From NCBI GenBank assembly GCA_003868215.1, contig QWDQ01000023.1, forward strand, positions 186,001 to 250,000: a DNA stretch of 64,000 nucleotides, written 5' to 3'. Below the pieces are notes generated by a model, which was not told where the DNA came from, ran no database searches, and worked only from the letters and a program-made list of their open reading frames with translations. The position numbers and the translations under genes are program-made. This document shows, piece by piece, positions 33,146 to 44,710 of the stretch. Source of the DNA: Pseudophaeomoniella oleicola (taxonomy: Eukaryota > Ascomycota > Eurotiomycetes > Phaeomoniellales > Phaeomoniellaceae). Within the stretch, counting starts at the first letter, position 1, and every line of letters starts with the position of its first letter.

Positions 33146-34950
33146 GGTCAAACATGCATTCGTGGGATGGAAACGCTGATATGGATAAAGCAAAAATGGA
33201 AAAGGTAGAGTGAGGTAGATTTTCAGCATTGATATACTGCGATGAAGACTTAAACACCCGTCAAGATTTGGGAAGGAAGCAGGGGGCCGCGTACAGCGTT
33301 GAAACGGATGTGCACCTAAACACCTTCGCATGTCATTTAGCTTGCTTCACCATGCTTTTACAATGCAACCAAAGCAGTTTGTTATCCTAGTACAGACAAA
33401 GCATCACTGCCGTCGCTTTCTTCTCTTTCCAATGTCCTCATTTCTAGCCTCATATTGGGCTACTTTACCTTGGAGATAATGGCTGATGACAAACTTCTGC
33501 TGCCAAGTTCAACGAGCTTTGTACAGGTTGGCGTATGGCAGGACGAAGCTGATACAATATGACTCTGTCCTAGGGGACCTCACCAAACGTCTCAGAGCCT
33601 TTTCAAACCCTATCACGTAACAAAAGCAGAGCTCTGTATGAACTTGCAAAGGCCAAACAGTACCAGCAATCTCGTCAAACAGATGCGATGCCGTTGCTGA
33701 CAGGGACACGAGTATATGGACGAGAGCGTGCCACGGTAATCAGAGGTCATATGGCTCTCGGCCTACCGCGAAAACGAGCAAGGACATCCAAGGATGATAA
33801 AGAGAAGGCGTTATCAGACGGAACAGGATGAGAGCTCATATGCTGATCCAACGTTGGATAATGTGTTGTACAAATGAGGGTAGATTTGATTCATTGATAT
33901 GTAGAAAGGGAAAGGAAATGACAGCCACTGTCGCACCGCCACAGATCTACACTCGCCGCCACATATTGATCTCAAGATCCACGGAATGACGCCCGAATGA
34001 CGATGGACCCTATCGGAACTTCAAGCATTGTTCCATGGTTTCTTACCCCTATGATGTTTCGAAAAAGCACATTACACGATCATCATTCAGCGAGACCAGG
34101 ATGCAATGGCGGTATTCACAAGGTGTCAGGAGACAATACTGGCTAATTCCATGCTACTTGTTCTCAAGAAACTCCCTTTTCCAGCGCCATGAGATAAGTG
34201 GGATAGATAATTCGATGACTCCTGTTGCGATGTCGATGTCACATCATGAGCCTGAGAAAGCTCACTGTGTAATATCTCACGCCTGGCCTTCCTTTCAATG
34301 CAAGTTATTGTTCTGTGAAAGTTGGTCTATGTCGATCCCATGTCAGTTCCAGTTCAATCCGATCTTACTCATCAAAAGAGGCTGTAGTCACTTCGAATAT
34401 GTCAGAGGTACGGCGGAGGCAACGAGGGGGTAGTGGATTGTAGCAAGGAAGCTGTGAGGATTGTGATCGGGAATGTCGGTAGAGGGATTGGCTATGCATC
34501 ATGGCGCGATGGGCAATGTTGGTCAATAAACTAAGGTATATATCCTTGTCCTCAGAATCAATTGTGTGTCACCGCATTCATCAACGTGACGAAAGACATT
34601 TTCCAAGCCAGGATAGAGATTGGTTGCAATGCCTCACTCGGACATCTAAAGAAAGCCTTTGGGGACCGAGAAACAAATTGAGGAGAGATCCGCAGCATGC
34701 AGTGAATAACATGATTCCGCGGTGTCGCGATTGCATCAAACCTTTCACGCGGGCGGTGAAGTAGAAGGCACACCTTCTTACTCCTTTCACCTATAAATAT
34801 CTCCATTTCCTCAGTACATTTCCTTTCTCTTCTTTTTCCATCTCAAAATATCATCATTCTTCTCAACGAACACTCATCAGACTCATTTCATACAGTGTAC
34901 CTACCACAACACACTTGACCCATTTGACAATCAATCCACCAACAGCAACC
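33146..34950. other. Intergenic, 1.8 kb, includes the dehydrin gene promoter
   Basis: No supported gene. ORFs at 33509-33709 (minus) and 34035-34433 (plus) lack recognisable features. A TATA-like CTATAAATATC at 34791-34801 lies about 155 bp before the dehydrin ATG and is followed by a C/T-rich leader, as in strongly expressed fungal genes. Confidence 0.5.
34791..34801 (+). promoter_or_regulatory. TATA-box-like element of the dehydrin-like gene
   Basis: CTATAAATATC followed by a pyrimidine-rich stretch (CTTTCTCTTCTTTTTCC) and an A-rich transcript-start-like region fits a strong inducible fungal promoter. Position relative to the real transcript start is unknown. Confidence 0.45.
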
Positions 34951-35624
34951 ATGTCTGGTTTCATTGAGAAAGCAAGGGAGGCTCTCGCTGGTCACCACAC
35001 TACCAACGCTGGGCCCCACGAGACCAAGGTCGAGAACAAGCTCGATCCCACCGTCGACAGTGACCTTGACCATCGTCAAAACCCTCACTCTGCTGTGCCA
35101 AACACAGGGACTGCTCACAACGAAGCCGTAGGTGGTACTACTGCTGGGCCACATGGCTCAAAGACATTCAACAAGCTTGATCCTACAGTCGATAGTGATA
35201 GAGACCACCGTCAAAACCCAAACTCTGCTATCCCTGATGTCGGCACAGGTCATAATGAGGCATACGGTGGTACCACTGCAGGACCTCATGGATCAAAGAC
35301 CATGAACAAGGCCGACCCACGTGTTGATAGCGACAGAGACCACCGTGCAAATCCATCCTCACACGTTCCTCCCGTGGGTGAGCATACCACCGGCGGAATT
35401 GGTGCCACTACTGGTACAGGAGTCACAACTGGCGGCGCAACTACAACACATGGCAGTACCACCGCTGGACCTCACAACAGCAATGTGTTGAACAAACTTG
35501 ATGTAAGTGTCGCTCCCTTCGGTATGGAAGAGACCGGTTTCTAACTTGTTCTTCTTCACAGCCACGCGTTGATAGCGATCTTGATGGCAGCAAGACCATT
35601 GGCGGAGGCCGCACCACCCACTGA
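34951..35624 (+). CDS. Dehydrin-like DPR-motif protein (DprA-type)
   Basis: A very hydrophilic, glycine/histidine/threonine-rich protein of the fungal dehydrin-like group (Aspergillus fumigatus DprA/B/C), linked to desiccation, oxidative and cold tolerance. Exons 34951-35502 and 35562-35624 give 204 residues. The motif DP[T/R]VDSD occurs at 32-38, 77-83 and 122-128, exactly 45 residues apart, and once more at 184-190, split by the intron. Each is preceded by an AGPHxxK and LNK-like block, so the protein is built of three tandem 45-residue units plus a divergent fourth. An N-terminal amphipathic segment (SGFIEKAREALAG) precedes them. No signal peptide or membrane span. The intron lies exactly between the Asp and Pro of the last motif. 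Retention would end the protein 14 codons later. Confidence 0.88.
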
Positions 35625-36492
35625 ATCATGTCTTCAACAACTACTACTACATCGAACTTCATGCGGAAGGTCTTTCGACGATGGTTTAGGTAATTGGGTG
35701 AATCGACATGGCGGTACTACATACAGATGAACTTGGGCACCTTGGGATGGCTCTTCAATGGCTCTTACAAATGATTTGCTTCTTCACGATACCCCACCCC
35801 CTTCCCCTACGGCACTCTTGCTTGCACATGGCAAGTAGTGCACTTTGCTGCTTTCGTGCTTCACAAACAGAGCTGTATTAGTACTACAATCAAAACCTAG
35901 GTACCTGTTCGTAGCTATGGCTTTTCCAGAAAGATAACAGAAAAGTCCCAGGACAGATAATCCATCTCATATCAAAACCTTTGCCTTGGATGTTCTAAGT
36001 GTTCTCAATTGTCTATAAATCAAACTATAGCCTCGTTGACGCTATAGACCATTGATTTTACTTGACAACACTTAGCGCTCAACATGAATAATTTTGAGAG
36101 ATGCTTGGTCTTCTTTCTCTTTTTTGCATCTCAGGCCACTACATCTTTTAGGTGTTGAAAGACTTGACATTGGCTAAATGCTACATGAGAACTTTGGTAG
36201 AAAGGTTGACACATAATACCTGGGAACGAGACAGCACTTACTGATAAACAGAAGGTATGATTTGCTATTTAAGGTATCATAGAGCTAAACGCTTCATACA
36301 CAATAGACTTCCTGATAGACAGCAAAGAGATAGCAATCAGGAAAATGCATGCACTGTGAGGATAGAGTCGATGCAGGGAGGCCTAAGAATAGCAGACATG
36401 CAATTGAGCAATAAAAAACGCTCGCTAGGTCACCAAGGTGTCAAAATGTTGCCGGTGTTATGAGAGACGAGACCAGTGGTTTGTTCGAGCGG
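35625..36492. other. Intergenic between convergent dehydrin and aquaporin genes
   Basis: AT-rich 3' flanks. An ACCTAGGT palindrome lies at 35895-35902. No gene is supported. Confidence 0.4.
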
Positions 36493-37790
36493 TTAACGGC
36501 TGACGGTCTTTCCGTGGGCAATACCTGCGCGAGAGGCGTCTGGTGTCAACGGTTGTGCCGAGCTGGAACGGCCGACGCCACCATCCTCGGAAAATGGCCT
36601 TTCAAGGCCTGCTTCATGACTCGGTTGGATCACTGGCCTGTTGAGGTCTCTCTCAGGGTTGTAGACACCAGCCTCGAGATCATCGAAGTCCTGACCAGGA
36701 TTCGCTGTTTCGTATTCCGCGCTCTTGATGAACCAGAAGAAACTTGCGGCAAGAAGTGATCCTAGGAGAGGTCCGACCCAATAGATCCAATGCTCTGTTG
36801 GGAAAGAGTGGTTGACAACGCAAGGCCCGAATGATCTGGCTGGATTGAGAGACGCTCCAGTGTAGAACAGGCCTGATTCCATTAGCAGCAGCTCCAGAAT
36901 GAGGGCAACGGAAGAGGTTGAAGACTAATATGATCATAGGCAACGGCATGTCAAGGTAGCCCAGGGTCTGGGATGGCACTTACCAGCGAGTTCACAAACG
37001 AAAAGTGCCAAACCAATGCCGACCGGAGCAACAAATGTGGCTTTGTGCTTTTCGACTGCCAGCATCATAATCGTGAAAACCAGCACTGCTGTCAGAAACA
37101 TCTCTATGAAGACGCCTTGTGCTTTTGTAGCCCCTCCACCAAGAGTAGTAGTAACAGCCAAAGGACCAGGAAAGAGACATTTCACAACACCCGCGGCTGC
37201 CATACCAGCGAGGATCTGCGCGATGAAGATGAAGCAACTGCGTGCAAATGGTAAGGCGCCAATGCAGTAAAGACCAAGAGTGACCTGCACTGATCAGAGG
37301 ATATTCTATTCCGAGTAGTTTTAGAACTCACCGCAGGGTTGAACGCAGAACCGGAAACTCTGTAGAATACCCAAGCATTGACGAGGAGAGAGATGCCAAA
37401 GGCGAGAGCAATGTACATCAGAACCTGCGGGTTTGGACTTTGTGGCAAGTTTGTAGATGAGTCTCCCGAATTCGATTTGGCGCCATTGGCAACTTGTGTT
37501 CCAGCAAAAGCGAGGAACAGGAAGAGAAATGTGCCGACAAACTCGGCAGCACTAGCAATGAAGTGATTGCGAGCCCGGTTGGGAAGCCTGTGGAAGAACG
37601 GATGGGGTTTCGGGCCTTGCATACTGTCGGTCAGCGTCAAGTCTGTCGATGCTTTGGATTTTTCTTGTAAGGAGGAAGATGCTTGATTCTGATGGTATGC
37701 TTGATTCTGTTTATTTTTGCTGTTGTGATGAAGATGAAGAAAGGAAGAAAGGCCTGGCAAGAAGCCAGCCTTTGCCTGGATCCGATCCAT
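36493..37790 (-). CDS. Aquaporin (MIP-family water channel)
   Basis: Plasma-membrane or vacuolar water channel. Three exons, 37332-37790, 36984-37284 and 36493-36872, join in phase over 47- and 111-nt introns to 379 residues. The duplicated half-pore motifs are present: SAFNPAV in the first half, split by intron 1, and [12 protein letters not shown] in the second. Six membrane helices are visible (for example [20 protein letters not shown] and [20 protein letters not shown]). The arginine after the second NPA fits the selectivity filter. The C-terminal tail of about 70 residues is acidic and serine-rich. The start is uncertain: a CTGACCGACAG sequence just upstream of MQGPKPHPF looks like a branch site plus acceptor, so the protein may begin at the ATG at 37622 (323 residues) or have another 5' exon. 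Confidence 0.88.
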
Positions 37791-39860
37791 TGCGAAAGGG
37801 AAGGAGGTCCCTCGTAGTTTCCTACTCTCAGAAGGAAGCGGGAGAAGCGAGCTTCAAGGCGATGCAGCGTCCACGGCACAGACGTTGTAAGCACCGCTGA
37901 CCAAAATTGACTATATCCTGCTCTTGATTTCAATGCTCTTTTTAAGTCCAACAGCGGCGACTAATTTGCAGACCCCCCAAATGCACGTTGCGGAGAGAAG
38001 AAAGAGAAGTATTTCTGGTGAGAGGGGATATGTGTTCCAATCACGATTTCTGAGAAGCGAACCCAAGGAGACAGAAAGAAAATAATCGAAATAATTCAAC
38101 GTGGGAAGAAAGACTGAAGAAGTAGTACACAAGAGAGATGGTACATGGTTTCTTATCGACAGCGAGCACTCCATTATATTTCTTTGCTTCTCACGATCCC
38201 GTCGATGACGGCAGAGGTCCCATCCTAAGCCGTCCCGGGGTAAAAGCTACCTAATATACGACATCTTCTGAAAGGGTAGGGATAGCGAGAAAGTCAATCA
38301 CCGCCCATGAGTTATCAGGTAATACCGACCATGCATGGTTACGAGGCTGGACCGTGTCGAGGACCATGAGTGCATGATGATCAAGGATATTCTCAGGCTT
38401 GTATCAACCCATTCCGCTCGCGTGCGAACAACCACAGGCTCGTGTTGCGATGGCGGATCAAAGTGTGGTGTAGTGGGAGGGAGTCAGATTTGGTGTGTCT
38501 TTGGGGTTAGGACCGCCTCGAAATACTTCACCACCTTCCTTGGGCGGATCATCCGCTTTCGGTGTATAAGCGTCAACTTGTCTTCGCTTAGACTGCACGG
38601 AACTAACTTAAGTTAGCATCGCTCACTCGAGACTCGTTTTGATAAAGTAGCATCTCGGAAATCGATGAGTTCGTCAAGTGACAGTGGATCGTGGCCTTTG
38701 TGTCTGCAGATCTTAAGGCTAAGGATCATATCGTCAGGGCAGAGTCTAGACTACTATATCATCAATGATGACAGAATCGTCTTACAACTACTCCGGTTCA
38801 GTAGGCGTTTCAAAATTAATCCTGAAATCATTGTGGCTTCATCTTGAGATAAGTTTTGTTCAAATTACACGCAGTCATGGTACTCGTCTGCTGTCTAATG
38901 TCCAGATGTGACAAAACCGGGACAACGTTTCTTACTCTACCAGGTCATCCTATCAACAATTACTTTAGTGACATGTTTCATTGCCAGCGAATGAGTTACA
39001 GAGTACTGTATCATAATTAGTGTTGGCTATTGAGCATTCCACTCTCTTTACCCGTGCAAACTGAAGGTCACCGCCTTGATGAATCGCACGGGACTAATTA
39101 TTGTTTGAATTGAGGGTTGAAAGCCTTAAGGATTAAGGAATAACTATAGGGGCAGAGGCCCTATCATATACAAGATGGGAGGTTTGCCAGCCTCCTGATT
39201 TCAAACAATTATCTCTAGGGAGGGGGGAGAACAGTGTGACCATGGCTATTTTATGGTCAGGGTATGTTGGACAGACATGCGCCTTGGGCCTGAAGTAGAA
39301 GTCATGTGTATGCATTCGTACTTTATCTGTACATTAGGTACTGTAACAGATGTGTGGTCTTGATAAGCCCTTCATCATGTCACAATGAGTTATTTCCACT
39401 GGGTGAGGCTTCAAAGCCTGAGTGGAGGTCCAGACAGTCAACCCCGCTATACCTGCTAGCCCCGCTAATGTTTGGTAGATTTCATCGCCATTGATACTTG
39501 ACAAGCCATTGTTCATGGGCAAGGAAGATGACTGTCTATGTAGAATGACCAACAAGGCTGTCAGCTGAGGAGTGCATGCGTTGTCCAGGCAGCATAAAGA
39601 ATGTATGACGATTTCTTGGTACAACTGTGTTAACGTAACAGACCCTGTATTGTCTAGGCGTTACTACGTAAGATCAGGCAGGGCGTCAGTCAGTCGGCCG
39701 CCGCGCGGAACTCTCCATGTGCTTCGATCTCAAATTTCCATAGCCATCATCACCGCCACCTCCCTGCTCTATCTCTTGTCTAATACGAGCGCGTCATCCG
39801 GATGGCTGCTATGCTCTTCTTCTCATCTACATTTTGTCGATTCATGTAATAGATCATACC
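37791..39860. other. Gene-free interval, 2.1 kb
   Basis: Lies between the 5' ends of the divergent aquaporin and PA-TM-RING genes. Frames up to 104 codons occur but none resembles a known protein. A lone TTACTACGTAAG half-palindrome lies near 39661. Confidence 0.45.
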
Positions 39861-42572
39861 ATGCGCCCGTTACGGTTGATTTTGCTGCTAGCTCTGTTCG
39901 TCGCTCTGCCTATTTCCCTCACCTTCATATCGCTTGTTACGGCTCATCCACGCAATGGAAATGGTGTCGCCAGCACGTCTCCGCCGACTAGCCGGCTACG
40001 AGCCCTGTTCAGCTTCCAAACGCCCTCGTCTCTATTCCCACCCTCAGCGATGATCAGCCTGACCGATGACAATACTACTTTCTTCATCGCCAAGCCTGCA
40101 GACTTTGGCCCTCGTCTACCAGCGAAAGGACTGAATGGTCAACTGTGGGTTGGTGTGGGCTTCGGAGATGACGTTATGCGTGAAGACGGTGTTTTGACTA
40201 GCGCTGAGGGGGAGCTGGGTTGTTCAGATGTACCCGGATGGGATGGTGTGAGCAAGAAGAGCCATACTGTGAAGCCACCTAATGGGGACTCGCGGAAAAG
40301 TACAAAAAGCGATGACAAAATGGGAAATGAAATGTCCAAGGCGAATGCAGACAATCTGATGGACCCCAAACTACAGCCACAAGAGGACATGGAGGATGGT
40401 CAAAGATTACCAGACACAAATGATGGAACAGACGATCACCTTCACCACCCCCTACCGGAATCAGGGACTCCCAACGTGCCAGATGTCGGGAGATCTCCAG
40501 CACAGGATGGGAGTACAGAAAAGGGCGCTGCTACCGCCCATGCAGACATTCAATCGCTACAAGAAAGCGCGGAAATTGCCGGCAAGGTTGTCCTCCTCCG
40601 TCGAGGCGGCTGTGGATTTCTGGAGAAGATCAAATGGGCACAGCGCCGGGGCGCCATTGCCGTGGTCGTTGGTGATAATGCTCGTCATGGCTCGCTGCTT
40701 ACGATGTATGCGCGTGGAGATACATCTAACATCACAATTCCATCGGTGTTCACATCGCATACCACAGCCCACCTCCTGTCATCCTTGATGCCTCCAGAAG
40801 CTATGGATGACGGTGCCGATACAGCAAAGGCGGCAATGCAGACGCTTGCGACTGACACAAACGAGAGACCAACGGTGGATAGCAAAGATGATGGACCGAG
40901 CCTTAATCATGGGGATGGTTATGACAGTGTCTCAACAGATGCGCAAGCACGATTATCGTCCGCTACTGACGAGTCTCGTCAAAGTTGGATTAGGTCTTTG
41001 TTAAACGCTGTTGGACTTGCAGAAGATGTTGATGCTGCCGAGGAGGATAGCCGCCGACCTCCAAGCAGTGGCAATATTGACTGGGTTCTTGTGGAAGATT
41101 TCGAAGACGAAGATGCCAGCTCAGCTTCGGCGAGGCCAAAGGTTGGGCAGGACATCAAATCTAGCAAGATTACAATGGAGTCGACTAAAGGCTCCGACAT
41201 GAAAGGAAAGCACACAGGTGCCGATGACTTCATCATTGGTGAGCAAGATTGGCGCGATCCGGATTTGTTAAAGCCCATTCACAAATCCACGGATAATGCG
41301 ATGCCTGACTCGGAGAACGACAAGCAAAAGGTTCCCGATGAAGATAAGCACACGGATAGATTGAAAGGAGGCAGTATTACCCCTGGTAGTGGCGAGTACA
41401 TTCGTCCTCAAAGCCCTCCAGCGGGTAAGCATGGTAAGCCAAAGGGCAGTAAGGCTCCTCCTTCGAGGAGTGGAGGTCAGGCGGGATCGAAGAAAGGACG
41501 TTTCAGCTGGTTGGCGCCATCTGAAGAGCATAAAAGTAAAAGTGCGACGCAGAATGTGCCTCACAGATCAATCGCCTCAAGCAACAAGCCTAATCCTATC
41601 GTATCTTCGTTACCTCGTCCTACAGGTAAAGATGGTGACCACGACGGACTTTGGATTACATTGACGCCAGCAAGCATGTCGACAAGTCCATTCTTGGACA
41701 CGTTGTTGGTGCTTGTCGTCAGTCCTTTGGTAACGTTGACAGTCGTCTACGCACTCCTTTTGCTACGTTCCCGAATTCGGCGTAGACGCTGGAGAGCTCC
41801 TAAATCGGTGGTAGACCGATTGCCTGTCCGCACTTATCACACAATGTCTACGTCCGCTGTATCCTCGCAGTTGTCATCTCCTGATTCATCGTCACCCACT
41901 ACTCCCCTTCTACGCGCAACAGCTTCGACACGTTCTCGGCCTCGTTCTCGGACAGCTTCCAGCCTACCAACCAATTCAGAATCGGCACAGGCGCACATAA
42001 CATCAGGCACGCCTCCTGAGAAGCGGCACCCTGCACCCGTTTGGCGGAGGAGGTATAATGGACGCCAAGTAGAGTGTGTGGTTTGTCTGGAGGAATATGT
42101 GGACGGTCAAAGTCGAGTCATGAGCCTACCTTGCGGCCATGAGTTCCATGTTGAGTGCATGTAAGTGTTTTCGATGACAGCCTCTGCAACATTCTTGTGC
42201 TAACCATCACTCCACAGCACCCCGTGGCTAACAACACGACGCCGAACGTGCCCGATATGCAAAGGCGACGTAGTACGTTCAATGGCTCAGATGGCTCAAT
42301 TCAGTCCGAGTGATGAGGAGATATCAGGTCGCTCTGACGATATCCAAGATATTGCCGCTGAATCGAGAAATGACTCCCCGTCCGCGGCAATCCCAATCTC
42401 GAGAGGTGAAGCCGAAGATGAAGACCTTGAGCGTGCAGAGGATGGAACTGATGTTGGCTCAATCACCGACGAACAACCTATTCGGCGCGGCTGGCGAAGT
42501 CTGCTTAGCTTCTCCGCGTTGAGTGATAACCTATGGGCGGGTCGTCAAACTCCTGTGGACAGAAACCGCTGA
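39861..42572 (+). CDS. PA-TM-RING E3 ubiquitin ligase
   Basis: A membrane ubiquitin ligase of the endosome/vacuole system, whose family uses a luminal PA domain and a cytosolic RING-H2 finger. Exons 39861-42160 and 42218-42572, with a 57-nt intron inside the RING, give 884 residues. Order: signal peptide (about 1-27); first half of a PA domain (NGQLWVGVGFGDD, GELGCSDVPGW); a low-complexity insert of about 120 charged residues; second half of the PA domain (VVLLRRGGCGFLEKIKWAQR, AIAVVVGDN, IPSVFTSHTTAHLL); a long acidic linker; a membrane span near residues 612-636; and the RING-H2 CVVCLEEY...LPCGHEFHVECITPW...CPIC near 738-785. All eight metal ligands are present. The C-terminal 100 residues are acidic and disordered. 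Confidence 0.9.
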
Positions 42573-43122
42573 TGCATGAGTATCTGCTCTGACGGCATCC
42601 CACCTCGGTCTTGATTACTTGATACCCTACGTTACCTTCTGATTGGCATGTTTGTTGGTGGTTTCGTATTAGCAAGCGTGCATTGTACTAAGTAGTCTTA
42701 AGCGGTGCTAGTCATCGCCTGTGGTAGTCGTGATTATTGTCTCACCCCTTGCACTTACTGGGAACTTGCATCCAAACTTTCTGACCGGGACAGAGTGTTA
42801 CAACGTAGATGAGTGCTGGCTACACATATGTATCAGAAACATCGTGCCGGGGTTAGGGCTCTACAAGGCAAGTGATTATTATGTAGGTTCCTTGCTCATG
42901 TATTAATGAGGATGTGGGGGATATTTCCCTTCGCGCTCCTCCGCGTCGCGGAAGTCAGCGCCGGGACAATGACGTCGGGCTGCAGTTCACATTTCACCAC
43001 GAAATGAAATCTACCCGATCTGAATATTCATTTCGGCTCTTTTCAAAGCCTCAAACGAGACACACAACACTCATACACTGATCACTTGTCTAAGTCAGGT
43101 TCCATTCCAGGCTAGATCCATC
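42573..43122. other. Intergenic
   Basis: 3' flank of the RING gene and promoter of the Rrt8-like gene. A CCCCTTGC/ATGTATTAATG-type sequence and a GC-rich GCGTCGCGGAAG patch near 42930-42955 are visible, but no gene. Confidence 0.4.
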
Positions 43123-44048
43123 ATGTCAGAAAAGGTCAAAGAAGTAGCAATCGAGGAGGCGGAGAGGGTCAAGAGCCTAGCAGCTCAGGCTGTCAAATCA
43201 AGGGCGTACATCTACCCGGTCAAGGTAGGCATTAGATCGATCAGCATACTCACTGCTAACATGCCTAGGGGCTTGTCTACTTTGTTGGACACAGGAGTCT
43301 TTGGAAACCGCTTACTTCGAAGTTGGCACCGACAATAACTCTTGCGCTTGGTGTTACGACATTCATGTTCTTGGTTGCCTACGTTCCACAAGCTGCGGTG
43401 TTGGCATTTACAAGTGGCCCCATTGCTGCCATCTCAGCAGCTCTGTTGACTCTCAGCGAAAGCTCCACCATCACAAACCTCCTCTCACGTACTTTCCTCA
43501 TCGAGGATGCTCTTATCGATACTTTTGACGGCACACTTGTATCCAAAGGCTGTACGAACCTGGTCTCCGATGGTCGCGAGATCAAGTCTGGCAGAGACCC
43601 GATTGCAAGATTGGGTAAACTGGTCAAGAAGCCTTTCGTGAGATTTACACCGAAGGCCATAATCCGGTATCTCATGTATCTACCGCTGAACTTCATACCT
43701 GTTGTTGGGACAATCATTTTTGTCATCCTGCAAGGTAAACGCAGAGGGCCAGAAGCACATTCTCGATACTTCCAACTGAAGGAATGGTCCAAGAGGCAAA
43801 GTGAAGCTTTCGTTGACCAAAATCGAGCGGCGTATACTTCGTAAGAACTTCCCTAGCATGCGCAGTGGTACAAGAGCTAATTTATCTGCAGGTTTGGTGT
43901 GACCGCTTCCTTGCTGGAAATGGTTCCTGTCGCTTCCTTCGTTTTCGCCTTCACGAACAGTGTTGGTGCTGCACTGTGGGCAGCAGACATGGAGTCCAAA
44001 TCCTCAACAGCTCCTGGGCTTCGAGAGAAAGCACAAAAAGCTCAATAG
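43123..44048 (+). CDS. Rrt8 / outer-spore-wall-type membrane protein (EI24-like)
   Basis: Exons 43123-43224, 43269-43840 and 43892-44048 join to 276 residues over 44- and 51-nt introns. The product has a charged N-terminal helix (EKVKEVAIEEAERVKSLAAQ) and three to four hydrophobic stretches: GVTTFMFLVAYVPQAAVLAF, ISAALLTL, NFIPVVGTIIFVILQG and VPVASFVFAFTNSVGAALW. Between these runs a soluble segment containing RTFLIEDALIDTFDGTL. This pattern is that of the fungal Rrt8/Lds family (lipid-droplet and spore-wall membrane proteins related to EI24). A biochemical activity is not known to me. Family assignment rests on remembered motif similarity. The first intron is only 44 nt, the shortest in the window. 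Confidence 0.75.
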
Positions 44049-44710
44049 CACTATCATATGTGTGCTCATGCAGGGAGATTATCACACTTAGCAGATTCCG
44101 TACATGCCAAAGGCTTATTTTCGGATCGGATCCTACAAAAGTAACTCGAGCTAGTTCATAATTGCCCAACATTTTTCTATCCTTTGACCTCTCACAAGAG
44201 AGCAAGCCGCGCCGCTGTTATTTGAATTGCGAGCTTATGGCATCACGACTCGTACGACCATCCTGAAACCGCAGTTTGTAGATTGAGGAAATAAGGTGTA
44301 GACAATGAGGACGTCCTCCAGATCCAAACTGGTCACGAAAGGTTATGTCAGTATCACGAACCAATGATTCTCGCGGCCATCAAGACACCAAAACGTATTA
44401 TTATCATATCTGGCACACCTTAACGGAACACCAAATGCCAACTTTGTTCTGCCTCGAAACACACTTCATATGTCGCTGTCAACCTGTTTTCTTCTCTGCC
44501 ATTCACTCATTTTTGTTCTGAACTACATCGTCACTCTTCTGAGAAGATCAGCTTAACAGCTGACTGTCGGGCTTGGTCTTGGTCACTCACTTTCCTTCGT
44601 TGAGATCTCACCCTTTTCCATATCTGTTCCAAAGATTGAGCCCTTGCTTGCAGTAAGTTGACTTTTATGACGATTACATGCGTTGCCATACTGATTTCAC
44701 GGCCTAGAGT
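44049..44710. other. Intergenic
   Basis: Promoter region of the DUF4185 gene, with T/C-rich runs just before the ATG. No gene is supported. Confidence 0.4.

Noticed and set aside
34035-34433. 132-codon plus-strand ORF upstream of the dehydrin gene
   Set aside because: Composition is random-like, with no domain, signal peptide or splice structure.
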